Positions 24,974 to 33,701 are shown, counted from the stretch's first letter. The stretch is DNA of 64,000 nt from Kitasatospora mediocidica KCTC 9733 (GCF_000744225.1 NZ_JQLN01000003.1:310001-374000), one strand, 5' to 3'. A program made the numbers and translations. The notes: generated by a model from the sequence alone, not told the origin.

Positions 24974-25996
24974 GTGGCAATCAAGGCCGAGTACATCTGG
25001 ATCGACGGCACCCAGCCGACCGCCAAGCTCCGTTCCAAGACTCGGATCCTGGCCAACGCTGACAAGCTGCCGACCTGGGGCTTCGACGGTTCCTCCACCA
25101 ACCAGGCCGAGGGTCACGCCTCGGACCGCGTGCTCGCGCCGGTCGCGTCCTTCCCGGACCCGATCCGCGGCGGCGACAACATCCTCGTCCTCTGCGAGGT
25201 GAACGAGACCGACGGCACCCCGCACGTCTCGAACACCCGCGCCCTGCTCCGCCCGATCGCCGAGCAGTTCGCCGCGCAGGAGGGCATCTTCGGCATCGAG
25301 CAGGAGTACACCTTCTTCAAGGGCTCCCGCCCGCTGGGCTTCCCCGAGGGCGGCTTCCCGGCCCCGCAGGGTGGCTACTACTGCGGCGTCGGCGCCGAGG
25401 AGGTCTTCGGTCGCGAGATCGTCGAGCTGCACATGGACCGCTGCCTCGCGGCCGGCCTCGCGCTCTGCGGCATCAACGCCGAGGTCATGCCCGGCCAGTG
25501 GGAGTTCCAGATCGGCCCGGTCGACGCGCTGACCGTCTCCGACCACCTGTGGGTCGCCCGCTACCTGCTCTACCGCACCGCCGAGGAGTTCGGCATCGAC
25601 GCGACCCTGGACGCCAAGCCGGTCCGCGGCGACTGGAACGGCGCGGGCGCGCACACCAACTTCTCCACCAAGGCCATGCGTGAGGGCTACGACGCCATCA
25701 TCACCGCCTGCGAGTCCCTCGGCGCCAGCCAGGAGATCGTGCTGGAGCACGTCAAGCAGTACGGCTTCGGCATCGAGTCCCGCCTGACCGGCCAGCACGA
25801 GACCGCCCCGTGGAACGTCTACTCCTACGGTGTCTCGGACCGCGGCGCCTCGGTGCGCATCCCGTGGCAGGTCGAGGTCGAGAAGAAGGGCTACATCGAG
25901 GACCGTCGCCCGAACGCCAACGTCGACCCGTACGTGGTGACCCGCCTGCTGGTCAACACCTGCTGCAGCGCGCTGGAGAAGGCCGGCCAGGTCTGA
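24974..25996 (+). CDS. glnII: glutamine synthetase, type II
   Basis: A 340-residue eukaryote-like glutamine synthetase that makes glutamine from glutamate, ammonia and ATP in the cytosol. The diagnostic GSII features are KAEYIWIDGTQPTAKLRSKT at the N-terminus, WGFDGSSTNQAEG, GIEQEYTFF, GINAEVMPGQWEFQIGP and RGDWNGAGAHTNFSTKAM. Length equals the Streptomyces GlnII. GTG 24974 has GAGG 8 bases upstream. It lacks the adenylylation tyrosine loop of type I enzymes, so control is mainly transcriptional, by GlnR at the four-part box upstream. A long hairpin follows, so it is a single-gene transcript. Confidence 0.97.
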   Translation: MAIKAEYIWIDGTQPTAKLRSKTRILANADKLPTWGFDGSSTNQAEGHASDRVLAPVASFPDPIRGGDNILVLCEVNETDGTPHVSNTRALLRPIAEQFAAQEGIFGIEQEYTFFKGSRPLGFPEGGFPAPQGGYYCGVGAEEVFGREIVELHMDRCLAAGLALCGINAEVMPGQWEFQIGPVDALTVSDHLWVARYLLYRTAEEFGIDATLDAKPVRGDWNGAGAHTNFSTKAMREGYDAIITACESLGASQEIVLEHVKQYGFGIESRLTGQHETAPWNVYSYGVSDRGASVRIPWQVEVEKKGYIEDRRPNANVDPYVVTRLLVNTCCSALEKAGQV

Positions 25997-26020
25997 TCCC
26001 AGGCCCAGGCTCCTGCTCTC

Positions 26021-26100
26021 AGCCCCACGCACGTGAGCGCCCGCTCGGTTCCCCTCCCCGCACGGAGGCGGACCGGGCGGGCGCTCCCGCGTGTGGGGCT
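26021..26100 (+). terminator. long two-part hairpin after glnII
   Basis: An inner stem of 15 bp (GAGCGCCCGC and its complement plus five more pairs, 26035-26086) is enclosed by outer arms AGCCCCACGC and GCGTGTGGGGCT. It separates glnII from the convergent DUF4188 gene. Confidence 0.65.
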
Positions 26101-26122
26101 GTCCGTCGGGCAGGGTGTGCGA

Positions 26123-26662
26123 TCACTGCGCCGGGCGGTCCAGGCGCTGGGCCGCCGCCTCACCGCGACTGGCGACCGGCTGGATGCCGGCGGCCTTGCC
26201 GAGGCCGAAGGGGGGCATGGCGACGTAGACCGACTCGTGGCCGCCGGCTGGGACGACGTAGGTCTCGTGCCAGATGCCGACGGCGCCGGCGCTGCTGCGG
26301 GCCTGCCGGTTGAACGCCTGCCAGGCGGGGCGGTGCTTGCGGTCGGCCGCGGTGGCGTAGGCGAGTAGGTGGTCGGCGTCCTTCCAGTACTGGACCACGG
26401 TGATCTCGCGCAGCCCGCCGCCGACCATGGTGCGGGCGCCGAGCAGGCCGGCGTCGGGGTCGGCGAAGAGTTCGCGCAGCATCGCGGGCATCGCCTGGGC
26501 GACCGGCCACCACCGGCGCACGGCGCGCAGCCGGTTGATCCGCATCCCGATCAGGAAGACCACCACCCCGCCGTCGTGCGCGTCGGTGACTCTGGACTCG
26601 ATGACCTGCGTGGACTGAGCGGCCTGGGCAGGCTGAGTGGGCTGGATGGGCTTGGCAGGCAT
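26123..26662 (-). CDS. DUF4188 (monooxygenase-like) protein
   Basis: A 179-residue protein with a Gln/Pro/Ser-rich start, then the DUF4188 domain: FLIGMRINRLRAVRRWWPVA, ARTMVGGGLREITVVQYWKD and YATAADRKHRPAWQAFNRQA. The fold is a ferredoxin-like barrel distantly related to antibiotic-biosynthesis-type monooxygenases. ATG 26662 has GGAGG 5 bases upstream. It diverges from a MerR gene with two copies of a 15 bp palindrome between the starts, so the MerR protein surely controls it. The ligand and reaction are not known. Confidence 0.8.
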   Translation of the reverse strand: MPAKPIQPTQPAQAAQSTQVIESRVTDAHDGGVVVFLIGMRINRLRAVRRWWPVAQAMPAMLRELFADPDAGLLGARTMVGGGLREITVVQYWKDADHLLAYATAADRKHRPAWQAFNRQARSSAGAVGIWHETYVVPAGGHESVYVAMPPFGLGKAAGIQPVASRGEAAAQRLDRPAQ

Positions 26663-26684
26663 GGCTACCTCCGGAACATCATGG

Positions 26685-26699
26685 GATAGCTTCACTATC
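26685..26699. promoter_or_regulatory. MerR operator, copy 1
   Basis: GATAGCTTCACTATC: arms GATAG/CTATC with five bases between. It lies 22 bp upstream of the DUF4188 start. Confidence 0.65.
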
Positions 26700-26708
26700 C
26701 CCTGTTAG

Positions 26709-26723
26709 GATAGTGGCACTATC
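26709..26723. promoter_or_regulatory. MerR operator, copy 2
   Basis: GATAGTGGCACTATC: a perfect 7 bp inverted repeat around one G. It is 24 bp centre to centre from the first copy, in the MerR/DUF4188 divergent promoter. Confidence 0.7.
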
Positions 26724-26784
26724 TCATCCACCCTGTCCAGGGTCCGGCGGTCTCGATCGGCGGTTTTCGAAAGGACGTCACGCC

Positions 26785-27441
26785 ATGCGGCTGTCCGACC
26801 TGAGCGCCCGCAGCGGGGTGCCGACCGCCACGATCAAGTACTACCTGCGGGAGGGGCTGCTGCCGCCCGGTGAGCGGCTCTCCGCCTCGCGCTCCGAGTA
26901 CGGCGAGGCGCACCTGCGCCGGTTGCGGCTGGTGCGGTCGCTGATCCAGGTGGGTGGGATGTCGGTGGCCAGGACGAAGGACGTGCTGCGCGCGGCCGAG
27001 GACGAGTCGCTGGACCAGCACGAGCAGTTCGGTGCCGCCCAGGTCGCGCTGCTGGGTGATTACGGTCCGCAGAGCGTCGAGTTGGAGCCGGGGCTGAAGG
27101 CTCGCGAGACGGTGGACGAGCTGCTGGCGGAGTTCGGCTGGGACGACTGCGGCAACACCCCGGCGTACTGGATGCTGATCGGTGCGGTCGCCTCGATCGA
27201 GCGCCTGGGATACCCCTGCGACCTGGCCCAACTACGGCCGTACGCGGCGGCGATCGAGCCGGTGGCCAGGTTCGACCTGGACGTGATCGCGCAGTATCCG
27301 GCCGGTGACGAGCGGCTGGAGGCCGTGGTCGCGCTCACCGTGCTCAAGGAGCCGGTCCTGCTGGCCCTGCGGCGCATCGCCCACGCCTACGTCTCCGGCC
27401 TGACGGCGGAGGCGGCGGCCGCCGCAGCCGACCTGACGTAA
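26785..27441 (+). CDS. MerR family transcriptional regulator
   Basis: A 218-residue regulator. The N-terminal winged helix reads LSDLSARSGVPTATIKYYLR then EGLLPPGERLSASRSEYGEA, the standard MerR DNA-binding motif, followed by a helix (LRLVRSLIQVGGMSVARTKDV) and an all-helical C-terminal domain without a metal-binding cysteine pair, so it senses an organic ligand or acts as a plain repressor. ATG 26785 has AAGGA 9 bases upstream. The twin GATAG-N5-CTATC palindromes between it and the DUF4188 gene are the obvious targets. Confidence 0.9.
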   Translation: MRLSDLSARSGVPTATIKYYLREGLLPPGERLSASRSEYGEAHLRRLRLVRSLIQVGGMSVARTKDVLRAAEDESLDQHEQFGAAQVALLGDYGPQSVELEPGLKARETVDELLAEFGWDDCGNTPAYWMLIGAVASIERLGYPCDLAQLRPYAAAIEPVARFDLDVIAQYPAGDERLEAVVALTVLKEPVLLALRRIAHAYVSGLTAEAAAAAADLT

Positions 27442-27457
27442 CGTCAGAACCCTTCGC

Positions 27458-28921
27458 TCACAGCACCGTAAGCAGCGCCGCCAGGAAGCGGTCCGTCGTC
27501 GCGGGATCCCGGACGGCGATCCGCAGCCAGTCCGCCCCGAGCCCGGGGAAGGTGTCCCCGCGTCGCACCGCGAAGCCCGTCGCGCGCAGCCGCGTTCGCA
27601 CTTCGGCCGCGCCGGGCAGCTCGATCAGGACGAACGAGGCGGCGGGCGTGCCGTGCACCCGGACGCCGTCGAACGCGGCCAGCCCCTCGATCAGGTGGTT
27701 CCGGTGCGCGCCGGTCGCCACTGCGGCGGCCTCGGCCTCGGCCAACGCGGCCGGGGCGCTGCACAGTTCGGCGGCGACCAGGGCGGGGGTGGAGACCGGC
27801 CAGAGCGGCTGGGCCTGACTGAGCTCGGCGATCAGGTCGGCCGGGGCGAGGACGTAGCCGATCCGCAGTCCGGCCAGCCCCCAGGTCTTGGTGAGGCTGC
27901 GCAGCACCACCACCCGCCCGGGCAGTCCGCGCAGCCCGGCCAGCGACTCGGTCTCGCCGGGCACGGTGTCCATGAACGCCTCGTCCACCACCAGTGTCCG
28001 TCCCTCGCGGGCCAGTTCGGCCAGTGACGCGGCCGGGTGCAGGACGGAGGTCGGATTGGTGGGGTTGCCGACCACGACCAGGTCGGCCTCCTCGGGCACC
28101 GCGCCCGCGGTGAGCCGGAACCCGTCGGCGGGGGAGAGCAGCACCCGCCGCACGCTGTGCCCGGCGTCCCGCAGCGCGGCCTCGGGTTCGGTGAACTGCG
28201 GGTGCACGACGACCGGGTGGCGCGCCCGCAGGGTCCGGGCGAGCAGCACGAACGCCTCGGCGGCGCCGGAGGTGAGCAGCACCTCCTCGACGGGCCGGCC
28301 GTGCCGGGCGGCGACGGCGGCGCGGGCGGCGGTCTGCTCGGGGTAGGCGGCGAGGTCGGCCAGGGTGGCTGCGAGGCGGGTCCGCAGCCAGTCGGGCGGG
28401 GTGCCGGTGCGGACGTTGACGGCGAGGTCGACCAGTCCGGCGGCCCGCACCTCGGCGTCGCCGTGGTGGCGCAGATCGGGCTCCGAGGGCTCCGAGGGCT
28501 GCGACGGCGCCGAGGGCGTTGAAAGCACTGAGGGCTCCGAGGGCTCGCTGACCGACGCCAGGGCGACCGTGGCCAGCCCCGACTTCCGCTTCGGCAGCAG
28601 GAGTTCGCCCCCGCCGAGCAGGGCAGCGGCCTCCGCCACGCTGGCCGTGCCGGTGACGGTCAGTACCGCCGCCGACGGGTGCGGCACGGTGATCCCGGCG
28701 AGCTCCGCCGCCGGGTGCCCGACCAGCGGGACCCCCAGCCGGCGGGCGGCGGCGAGCAGTCCGGGCTCGGCGGCCCGGCTCTCGACGGTGGCCAGCCGGG
28801 CGACGGCGTCCGCCGCGCTGCCCGCCTCGGCGAGCGCCGCGGTGATCAGGCCGAGCACCTCGTCCTCGCCCACGCCGCTGCTCGCGCCCACGCCGACGAC
28901 CACCCGTACGCCGCTCATCAT
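27458..28921 (-). CDS. cobC: CobE-CobC fusion (Rv2231c-type PLP-dependent cobalamin protein)
   Basis: A 487-residue two-domain protein for B12 synthesis. Residues 1-122 match CobE/the C-terminal domain of CbiG (VVVGVGASSGVGEDEVLGLI, KRKSGLATVALA). A Ser/Pro/Glu linker (SEPSEP repeats, 124-148) follows. Residues 150-487 are a HisC-like aminotransferase/decarboxylase fold with NPTNPTS at 286-292, Asp313-Glu314 and PLP Lys345 in SLTKTWGLAG. The C-terminal part corresponds to CobC/CobD-Salmonella, which supplies the (R)-1-amino-2-propanol-type linker; Mycobacterium Rv2231c has a related assignment. It faces away from the MFS/propeller pair and reads in the same direction as the cob operon. Confidence 0.87.
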   Translation of the reverse strand: MMSGVRVVVGVGASSGVGEDEVLGLITAALAEAGSAADAVARLATVESRAAEPGLLAAARRLGVPLVGHPAAELAGITVPHPSAAVLTVTGTASVAEAAALLGGGELLLPKRKSGLATVALASVSEPSEPSVLSTPSAPSQPSEPSEPDLRHHGDAEVRAAGLVDLAVNVRTGTPPDWLRTRLAATLADLAAYPEQTAARAAVAARHGRPVEEVLLTSGAAEAFVLLARTLRARHPVVVHPQFTEPEAALRDAGHSVRRVLLSPADGFRLTAGAVPEEADLVVVGNPTNPTSVLHPAASLAELAREGRTLVVDEAFMDTVPGETESLAGLRGLPGRVVVLRSLTKTWGLAGLRIGYVLAPADLIAELSQAQPLWPVSTPALVAAELCSAPAALAEAEAAAVATGAHRNHLIEGLAAFDGVRVHGTPAASFVLIELPGAAEVRTRLRATGFAVRRGDTFPGLGADWLRIAVRDPATTDRFLAALLTVL

Positions 28922-29230
28922 CGCCCTACTCCCTCTGCGTCCGGGACCCCGGGACTCCGCGCTCTCGCGCTCCGCGCACCCGGCGCCCCGGGAATCCCAC
29001 CACGGGCCGCGAGAGCGCGTCAATCGAGGCCAAGGCCCAGGTCGAGGCCATGAAGCAAGAGGATGGACGGTCAACGTTTCCCTTGCGGCCACCTGCCACC
29101 GACGCTCAGGCCCTACGCTTTCGCCGCCCGGCGAAGATCGTCGCACCGCGCTGCACGCCGCCGCCCCTCAGCCCCTCACGCGCCTCTCGCGTCGCCGCCA
29201 CCGACACCACCGAATCTGGAACCGACAACC
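28922..29230. other. divergent region cobC/MFS
   Basis: 309 bp, GC-rich. A near-direct repeat (CGAGGCCA at about 29018 and 29044) is the only feature noticed. No riboswitch or B12 box is seen upstream of the CobE-CobC gene. Confidence 0.5.
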
Positions 29231-30565
29231 GTGTACCTCGTGGAACGTCGCACCTCCCCGGCGCCCGCCGACGCCGACCCGGGTGCCACCCCGGCCCGGC
29301 GCCGGTGGGCGGCCGTCCCCGCCACCGTGCTCGCTCTCGGCGCGGTCAGCCTGATCACCGACGTCTCCTCCGAGATGGTCACGGCGGTCCTGCCGCTCTA
29401 CCTGGTGGCGGGACTCGGCGTCTCGCCGCTCGGCTTCGGCCTGCTGGACGGAATCTACAACGGCTTCAGCTCGCTGGTCGGGCTGGTCGGCGGGCATCTC
29501 GCGGACCGCCGTGGCGGCCGGCACAAGGCGGTCGCCGCGGCCGGCTACGGGCTCTCGGCGCTCTGCAAGCCGTTCCTCCTGCTCGCGCACTCGGTGGGCC
29601 CGATCGGCGCGCTGCTGGCCGTCGACCGCACGGGCAAGGGCCTGCGCACCGCGCCCCGCGACGCGCTGATCTCGCTGTCCACCGAGCCCGAGCGCCGCGG
29701 CCGCGCCTTCGGCGTGCACCGCGCGATGGACACCGCCGGCGCGCTGATGGGGCCGCTGGTGGCGTTCGGCCTGCTCCGGCTGGCGCAGGGCTCGCTGCTC
29801 GCGGACGGCGGTGAACGCTCGGGCTACGACTCGGTGTTCGCGGTCAGCGGGTGTGTGGCGGCGATCGGCGTGCTCGTCCTGCTGCTCTTCGTGCCGAACT
29901 CCTCCACCACAACGCAACCGGAGCAGTCGGCCGAGGACGCTCCCGCCGCCGAACGGCCCCGCCTGCGCGCCTCGTTCGCGCTGCTGCATCGCCCGGCGCT
30001 GCTGCGGCTGACGCTCTGCGCGGTGCTGCTCGGCCTGACCACCGTCAGCGACTCCTTCCTCTATCTGCTGCTCCAGCGCCAACTGAAGCTCCCGGTCTAC
30101 CTGTTCCCGCTGCTGCCGATCGGCACGGCGGCCGGCTTCCTGCTGCTGGCCGTCCCGCTCGGGGTGTTGGCCGACCGGGTCGGCCGCCGCCGGCTCTTCC
30201 TGGCCGGTCACCTGGCGCTGCTGCTCGCGTACGGGGTGCTGCTCAACTCCTCGGCGCAGTGGGCGGTCTTCCTGGTGCTGGCGCTGCACGGTTCGTTCTA
30301 CGCCGCCACCGACGGGGTGCTGGCCGCGGCCGCCGCCGACGCGGTGCCGGCCGAACACCGCGGCGCCGGACTCGCGCTGGTGAACACCGGCCAGACGGCG
30401 GCCCGGTTCGTCTGCTCGTTGGCGTTCGGCGCGGCCTGGACCGTCTGGGGCCCGCACACCGCGCTGGCCGCCGCCACCGGCGGGCTCGCACTCTGCGCCG
30501 CCCTGGCCGCCCTGACCCTGCGTTCCCGTCCCCCGCACCCCAGTTCCGATGAGGCCCCCGCGTGA
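29231..30565 (+). CDS. MFS transporter
   Basis: A 444-residue, 12-helix major facilitator. The first helix LALGAVSLITDVSSEMVTAV is followed by DRRGGRHKAVAAAGYGLSAL (motif A) and VDRTGKGLRTAPRDALIS, a stretch typical of MFS proteins near metal or cofactor genes. GTG 29231 follows CCGACAACC with no strong ribosome site. The beta-propeller gene overlaps its stop by 4 bp, so they are translated together. Inserted between the two parts of the cobalamin cluster; whether it moves a corrinoid, cobalt or something unrelated is unknown. Confidence 0.85.
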   Translation: MYLVERRTSPAPADADPGATPARRRWAAVPATVLALGAVSLITDVSSEMVTAVLPLYLVAGLGVSPLGFGLLDGIYNGFSSLVGLVGGHLADRRGGRHKAVAAAGYGLSALCKPFLLLAHSVGPIGALLAVDRTGKGLRTAPRDALISLSTEPERRGRAFGVHRAMDTAGALMGPLVAFGLLRLAQGSLLADGGERSGYDSVFAVSGCVAAIGVLVLLLFVPNSSTTTQPEQSAEDAPAAERPRLRASFALLHRPALLRLTLCAVLLGLTTVSDSFLYLLLQRQLKLPVYLFPLLPIGTAAGFLLLAVPLGVLADRVGRRRLFLAGHLALLLAYGVLLNSSAQWAVFLVLALHGSFYAATDGVLAAAAADAVPAEHRGAGLALVNTGQTAARFVCSLAFGAAWTVWGPHTALAAATGGLALCAALAALTLRSRPPHPSSDEAPA

Positions 30566-31587
30566 CCCGCACCTCCCGTTTCCTCGTCCTGCTCGCCGCC
30601 GTCCTGCTGCTCGGCGGCGTCGGTACGGTGGCGGTCCTGCACGCCGCCGACCGCACCGCGCGCCACGACAAGCCGCAGCAGGGCGGCCCCTCGGTCGCCA
30701 CCGGCACGGTCGGCCTCACACCGTCCGGCGGCCGCCTGTTGGCCTTCCGCTCGATGGCCTGGGGCCCGCACCGCGACGAGCTGGCGACCGTCCCGGCCGA
30801 CCGGCCGAACGCCGTGCGCACCGTCTCCGGGGAGAAGTGCCTGCGCTTCTACGCCGCCGCCGGGACCGGCGTCTGCCTGCGGGCGGACCACGGCGCGCTC
30901 CAGGACACCTACCACGCCGTCATCCTGGACGCCTCGCTGCACGAGGTGCGCAGCGTCCCCGCCGCCGGCATCCCCAGCCGCGCGCGGGTCTCGCCCTCGG
31001 GCCACCTGGCGGCCTGGACGGTCTTCGTCGCGGGCGACACGTACGGCGGCACCAGCTTCTCCACCCGTGCGTCGATCCTGGACACCCGGACCTGGAAGCT
31101 GGAGGACAACCTGGAGACCTTCACAGTCATCAAGGACGGCCAGCCCTACCACGCCCAGGACATCAACGTCTGGGGCGTCACCTTCGCGGCCGACGACAAC
31201 GCGTTCTACGCCACCGTCGCCACCGGCGGCCAGACCTACCTGGTCCACGGCGACCTCGCGGCCCGCACCCTGACCACGCTCCACCAGAACGTGGAGTGCC
31301 CCTCGCTCTCCCCGGACGGCACCCGGATCGCCTACAAGAAGCGCGTCGCGGGCGCCGGCAGCGCGTCCCCGTGGCGGCTCTACGTCCTGGACCTGCGCAC
31401 CGGCATCGAGACGGCCACCGCCGAGCAGCGCAGCGTGGACGACCAGGCCGACTGGTCCGACAACTCGACGCTCGTCTACGCGCTGCCCGGTGACACCGGA
31501 TCGGACCTCTGGTCGGTTCCGGCCGACGGCACCGGCACCCCGGCCAAGCTGCTCTCCTCGGCGGCGTCCCCGAGCTACCTCGGCTGA
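30562..31587 (+). CDS. secreted or membrane-anchored TolB-like beta-propeller protein
   Basis: A 341-residue protein with an N-terminal signal/anchor (FLVLLAAVLLLGGVGTVAVL) and a repeated WD40-like/TolB-type propeller: blades include RVSPSGHLAAWTVFV, VWGVTFAADDNAFYATVATG, CPSLSPDGTRIAYKK and DQADWSDNSTLVYALP. No lipobox is visible. GTG 30562 overlaps the MFS stop (GTGA), which indicates translational coupling. Such propellers often bind ligands or partner proteins outside the membrane; here it probably works with the transporter. Confidence 0.8.
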   Translation: MTRTSRFLVLLAAVLLLGGVGTVAVLHAADRTARHDKPQQGGPSVATGTVGLTPSGGRLLAFRSMAWGPHRDELATVPADRPNAVRTVSGEKCLRFYAAAGTGVCLRADHGALQDTYHAVILDASLHEVRSVPAAGIPSRARVSPSGHLAAWTVFVAGDTYGGTSFSTRASILDTRTWKLEDNLETFTVIKDGQPYHAQDINVWGVTFAADDNAFYATVATGGQTYLVHGDLAARTLTTLHQNVECPSLSPDGTRIAYKKRVAGAGSASPWRLYVLDLRTGIETATAEQRSVDDQADWSDNSTLVYALPGDTGSDLWSVPADGTGTPAKLLSSAASPSYLG

Positions 31588-31709
31588 CCGGCGCCGGCCG
31601 CTTCAGGAGCGCGGCGGCACGGCGAGCAACTTCGCCAGCATGCGGGCCAGTTCGGCCTGTTCGTCGCCCTCAGTACCCGCGCAGCGTTCTTCGCACCCGC
31701 GCAGCCCCT

Positions 31710-33074
31710 TCAGCGCCGCTCGGCGGCCTGCCGCACGAAGCGCTCGGCCAGCTGCGGTGCCCCGGCCCAGTGCACGTGCAGGTAGGAGGCGTGCACAGCC
31801 GCCGTCGCGAAGCCCTCGCTGTGTGCGGCGCCGGTCGGGGTGCGCCAGCCCCAGGCGGGGGCCGGGCCGGCGGCGGGGGTGCAGGCCGTGCGGTGGAACT
31901 CGTGCCCGCGCACCCGGGTGCCGGTGACCGCGAGCGGGCTGTCGTGCAGTGCCACGGCCTCCCGGTAGCCAAGCGTGAGCCGCTCGGTCATGGTGGCCGT
32001 GGAGTCCAGCACGCCGCACATCGGCCGTCCGTCCAACTCCCCTCCCAGGTAGAGCAGTCCGGCGCACTCGGCGGCGATCGGCGCGCCGTCGGCGGCCAGT
32101 CGGGCGACGGCGGAGCGCAGTCCGGCGTTCTCGCTCAACTCGGCCGCGTAGACCTCGGGGAACCCGCCGCCGATCACCAATCCTGATGTGGAGACAGGCA
32201 GTTCGGTGTCGTGCAGCGGGTCGAACGGCAGCACCTCGGCCCCGGCGGCCGTCAGCAGCTCCGCGTTCTCCGCGTACGAGAAGGAGAACGCCGCGCCGGA
32301 GGCCAGCGCGATCCGCGGTCGCGCCCCGATGACCGGGGTGACCTCGGCCGCCGCGTCCCACGGCTCGTCGTGGATCGGCGGCGCGGACCGGGCCAGCGCC
32401 AGCAGCTCGTCCAGGTCGACCGAGGCGGCGATGAGTTCGCCCATGTCGCGGACGGCCTGGACGGCCTGCGCCGAGCGCTCCACCACCGGGACCAGGCCCA
32501 GGTGCCGGGACGGCGTCGCGACCGCGGCCGTGCGCCGCACCGCGCCCAGCACCGGGACGCCCGAGCCCTCCTCCAGTGCCTCGCGCAGCAGTTGCTCGTG
32601 CCGGTCGGAGGCGACCCGGTTGAGGATCACCCCGGCCAGCCGCACCTGCGGATCCCAGGAGGCGAACCCGTGCACCAGCGCGGCCACCGACCGGGACTGC
32701 GAGGAGCCGTCCACCACCAGCACCACCGGCGCCCGCAGCAGCTTGGCGACGTGCGCGGTGGAGGCCAACTCGCCACGCCCGGAGGCTCCGTCGAACATCC
32801 CCATGACGCCCTCGACGACCGCCAAGTCCGCACCGGCCGCGCCGTGCAGGAAGAGCGGCGCGATCCGCTCGGGGCCGCACAGGAAGGCGTCCAGGTTGCG
32901 CCCGGGCCGCCCGGTGGCGAGGGCGTGGTAGCCGGGGTCGATGTAGTCCGGGCCGACCTTGTGCGGCGAGACGGCCAGGCCGCGGGCGGCCAGCGCCGCC
33001 ATCAGCCCGGTGGCCACGGTGGTCTTGCCCGCGCCCGAGGAGGGCGCGGCGATGACGAGACGGGGGATGTCCAT
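31710..33074 (-). CDS. cobB: cobyrinate a,c-diamide synthase
   Basis: Amidates carboxylates a and c of cobyrinic or hydrogenobyrinic acid using glutamine and ATP. The 454-residue protein has the DTBS-like P-loop APSSGAGKTT at 10-19, VGPDYIDPGYH, EGVMGMFDGA, and a class I-like glutamine amidotransferase domain with IAAECAGLLYLGGEL (nucleophilic Cys) and GHEFHRT. It is the last gene of the leftward cob operon, 12 bp after cobO. The 122 bp beyond its stop carry a small high-GC3 frame of doubtful status. Confidence 0.95.
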   Translation of the reverse strand: MDIPRLVIAAPSSGAGKTTVATGLMAALAARGLAVSPHKVGPDYIDPGYHALATGRPGRNLDAFLCGPERIAPLFLHGAAGADLAVVEGVMGMFDGASGRGELASTAHVAKLLRAPVVLVVDGSSQSRSVAALVHGFASWDPQVRLAGVILNRVASDRHEQLLREALEEGSGVPVLGAVRRTAAVATPSRHLGLVPVVERSAQAVQAVRDMGELIAASVDLDELLALARSAPPIHDEPWDAAAEVTPVIGARPRIALASGAAFSFSYAENAELLTAAGAEVLPFDPLHDTELPVSTSGLVIGGGFPEVYAAELSENAGLRSAVARLAADGAPIAAECAGLLYLGGELDGRPMCGVLDSTATMTERLTLGYREAVALHDSPLAVTGTRVRGHEFHRTACTPAAGPAPAWGWRTPTGAAHSEGFATAAVHASYLHVHWAGAPQLAERFVRQAAERR

Positions 33075-33086
33075 GGAGCTAGCGGC

Positions 33087-33701
33087 CTACCACTCGATCC
33101 CGCGCTGGCCCTTGCGGCCGGCGTCCATCGGGTGCTTGACCTTGGTCATCTCGGTGACCAGGTCGGCGAGTTCGAGCAGCGGCTCGGCCGCGTACCGGCC
33201 GGTGATCACCACGTGCTGCGAGCCCGGACGGTCCCGGAGCACCGACACCACCTCGTCCACGTCCACCCAGCCCCAGTGCATCGGGTAGGTGAACTCGTCG
33301 AGCACGTAGAGCCGGTAGGTCTCGGCGGCGAGGTCGCGCTTGACCTGTTCCCAGCCCTCCTTGGCGGCCTCCTCGCTGGTCACCTCGGCCTCGGCCGAGC
33401 GCTGGATCCACGACCAGCCCTCGCCCATCTTGTGCCAGGCGACCGTGCCGCCCTGCTCGGAGGCGCCGAGCACCTTCAGCGCGTTCTCCTCGCCCACCTT
33501 CCACTTGGCGGACTTGACGAACTGGAACACCCCGATCGGCCAGCCCTGGTTCCAGGCCCGCAGGGCGAGACCGAAGGCGGCGGTCGACTTGCCCTTGCCG
33601 GGGCCGGTGTGCACGGCGGTGATCGGCTGGGTACGGCGCTGACGAGTCGTCAGACCGTCCTCGGGGACGACGGAGGGCTGGCCCTGAGGCATGGGTGTCA
33701 C
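33087..33701 (-). CDS. cobO: cob(I)yrinic acid a,c-diamide adenosyltransferase
   Basis: Transfers the 5'-deoxyadenosyl group of ATP to Co(I) corrinoid. The 204-residue CobA/CobO-type protein has the P-loop TGPGKGKST at 32-40, FQFVKSAKWKVGE, YRLYVLDEFTYPMHWGWVD and VVITGRYAAEPLLELADLVT. GTG 33701 is preferred to ATG 33692 because AAAGG stands 5-6 bases upstream and the start overlaps the chelatase stop as GTGA. It belongs to the riboswitch-controlled operon. Confidence 0.95.
   Translation of the reverse strand: MTPMPQGQPSVVPEDGLTTRQRRTQPITAVHTGPGKGKSTAAFGLALRAWNQGWPIGVFQFVKSAKWKVGEENALKVLGASEQGGTVAWHKMGEGWSWIQRSAEAEVTSEEAAKEGWEQVKRDLAAETYRLYVLDEFTYPMHWGWVDVDEVVSVLRDRPGSQHVVITGRYAAEPLLELADLVTEMTKVKHPMDAGRKGQRGIEW

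Noticed and set aside
28487..28560. A short tandem repeat at the DNA level (ctccgaggg units) as a mobile or CRISPR-like element
   Set aside because: It encodes the in-frame SEPSEP linker of the CobE-CobC protein and needs no other explanation.
28922..29230. A second cobalamin riboswitch upstream of cobC
   Set aside because: No B12 box or GCCACTG element is present in this region on the minus strand.
31603..32880. A 425-residue Arg/Ala/Gly-rich minus-strand protein
   Set aside because: It is the shadow frame of cobB and lacks any recognisable domain; only its last 36 codons fall outside cobB.
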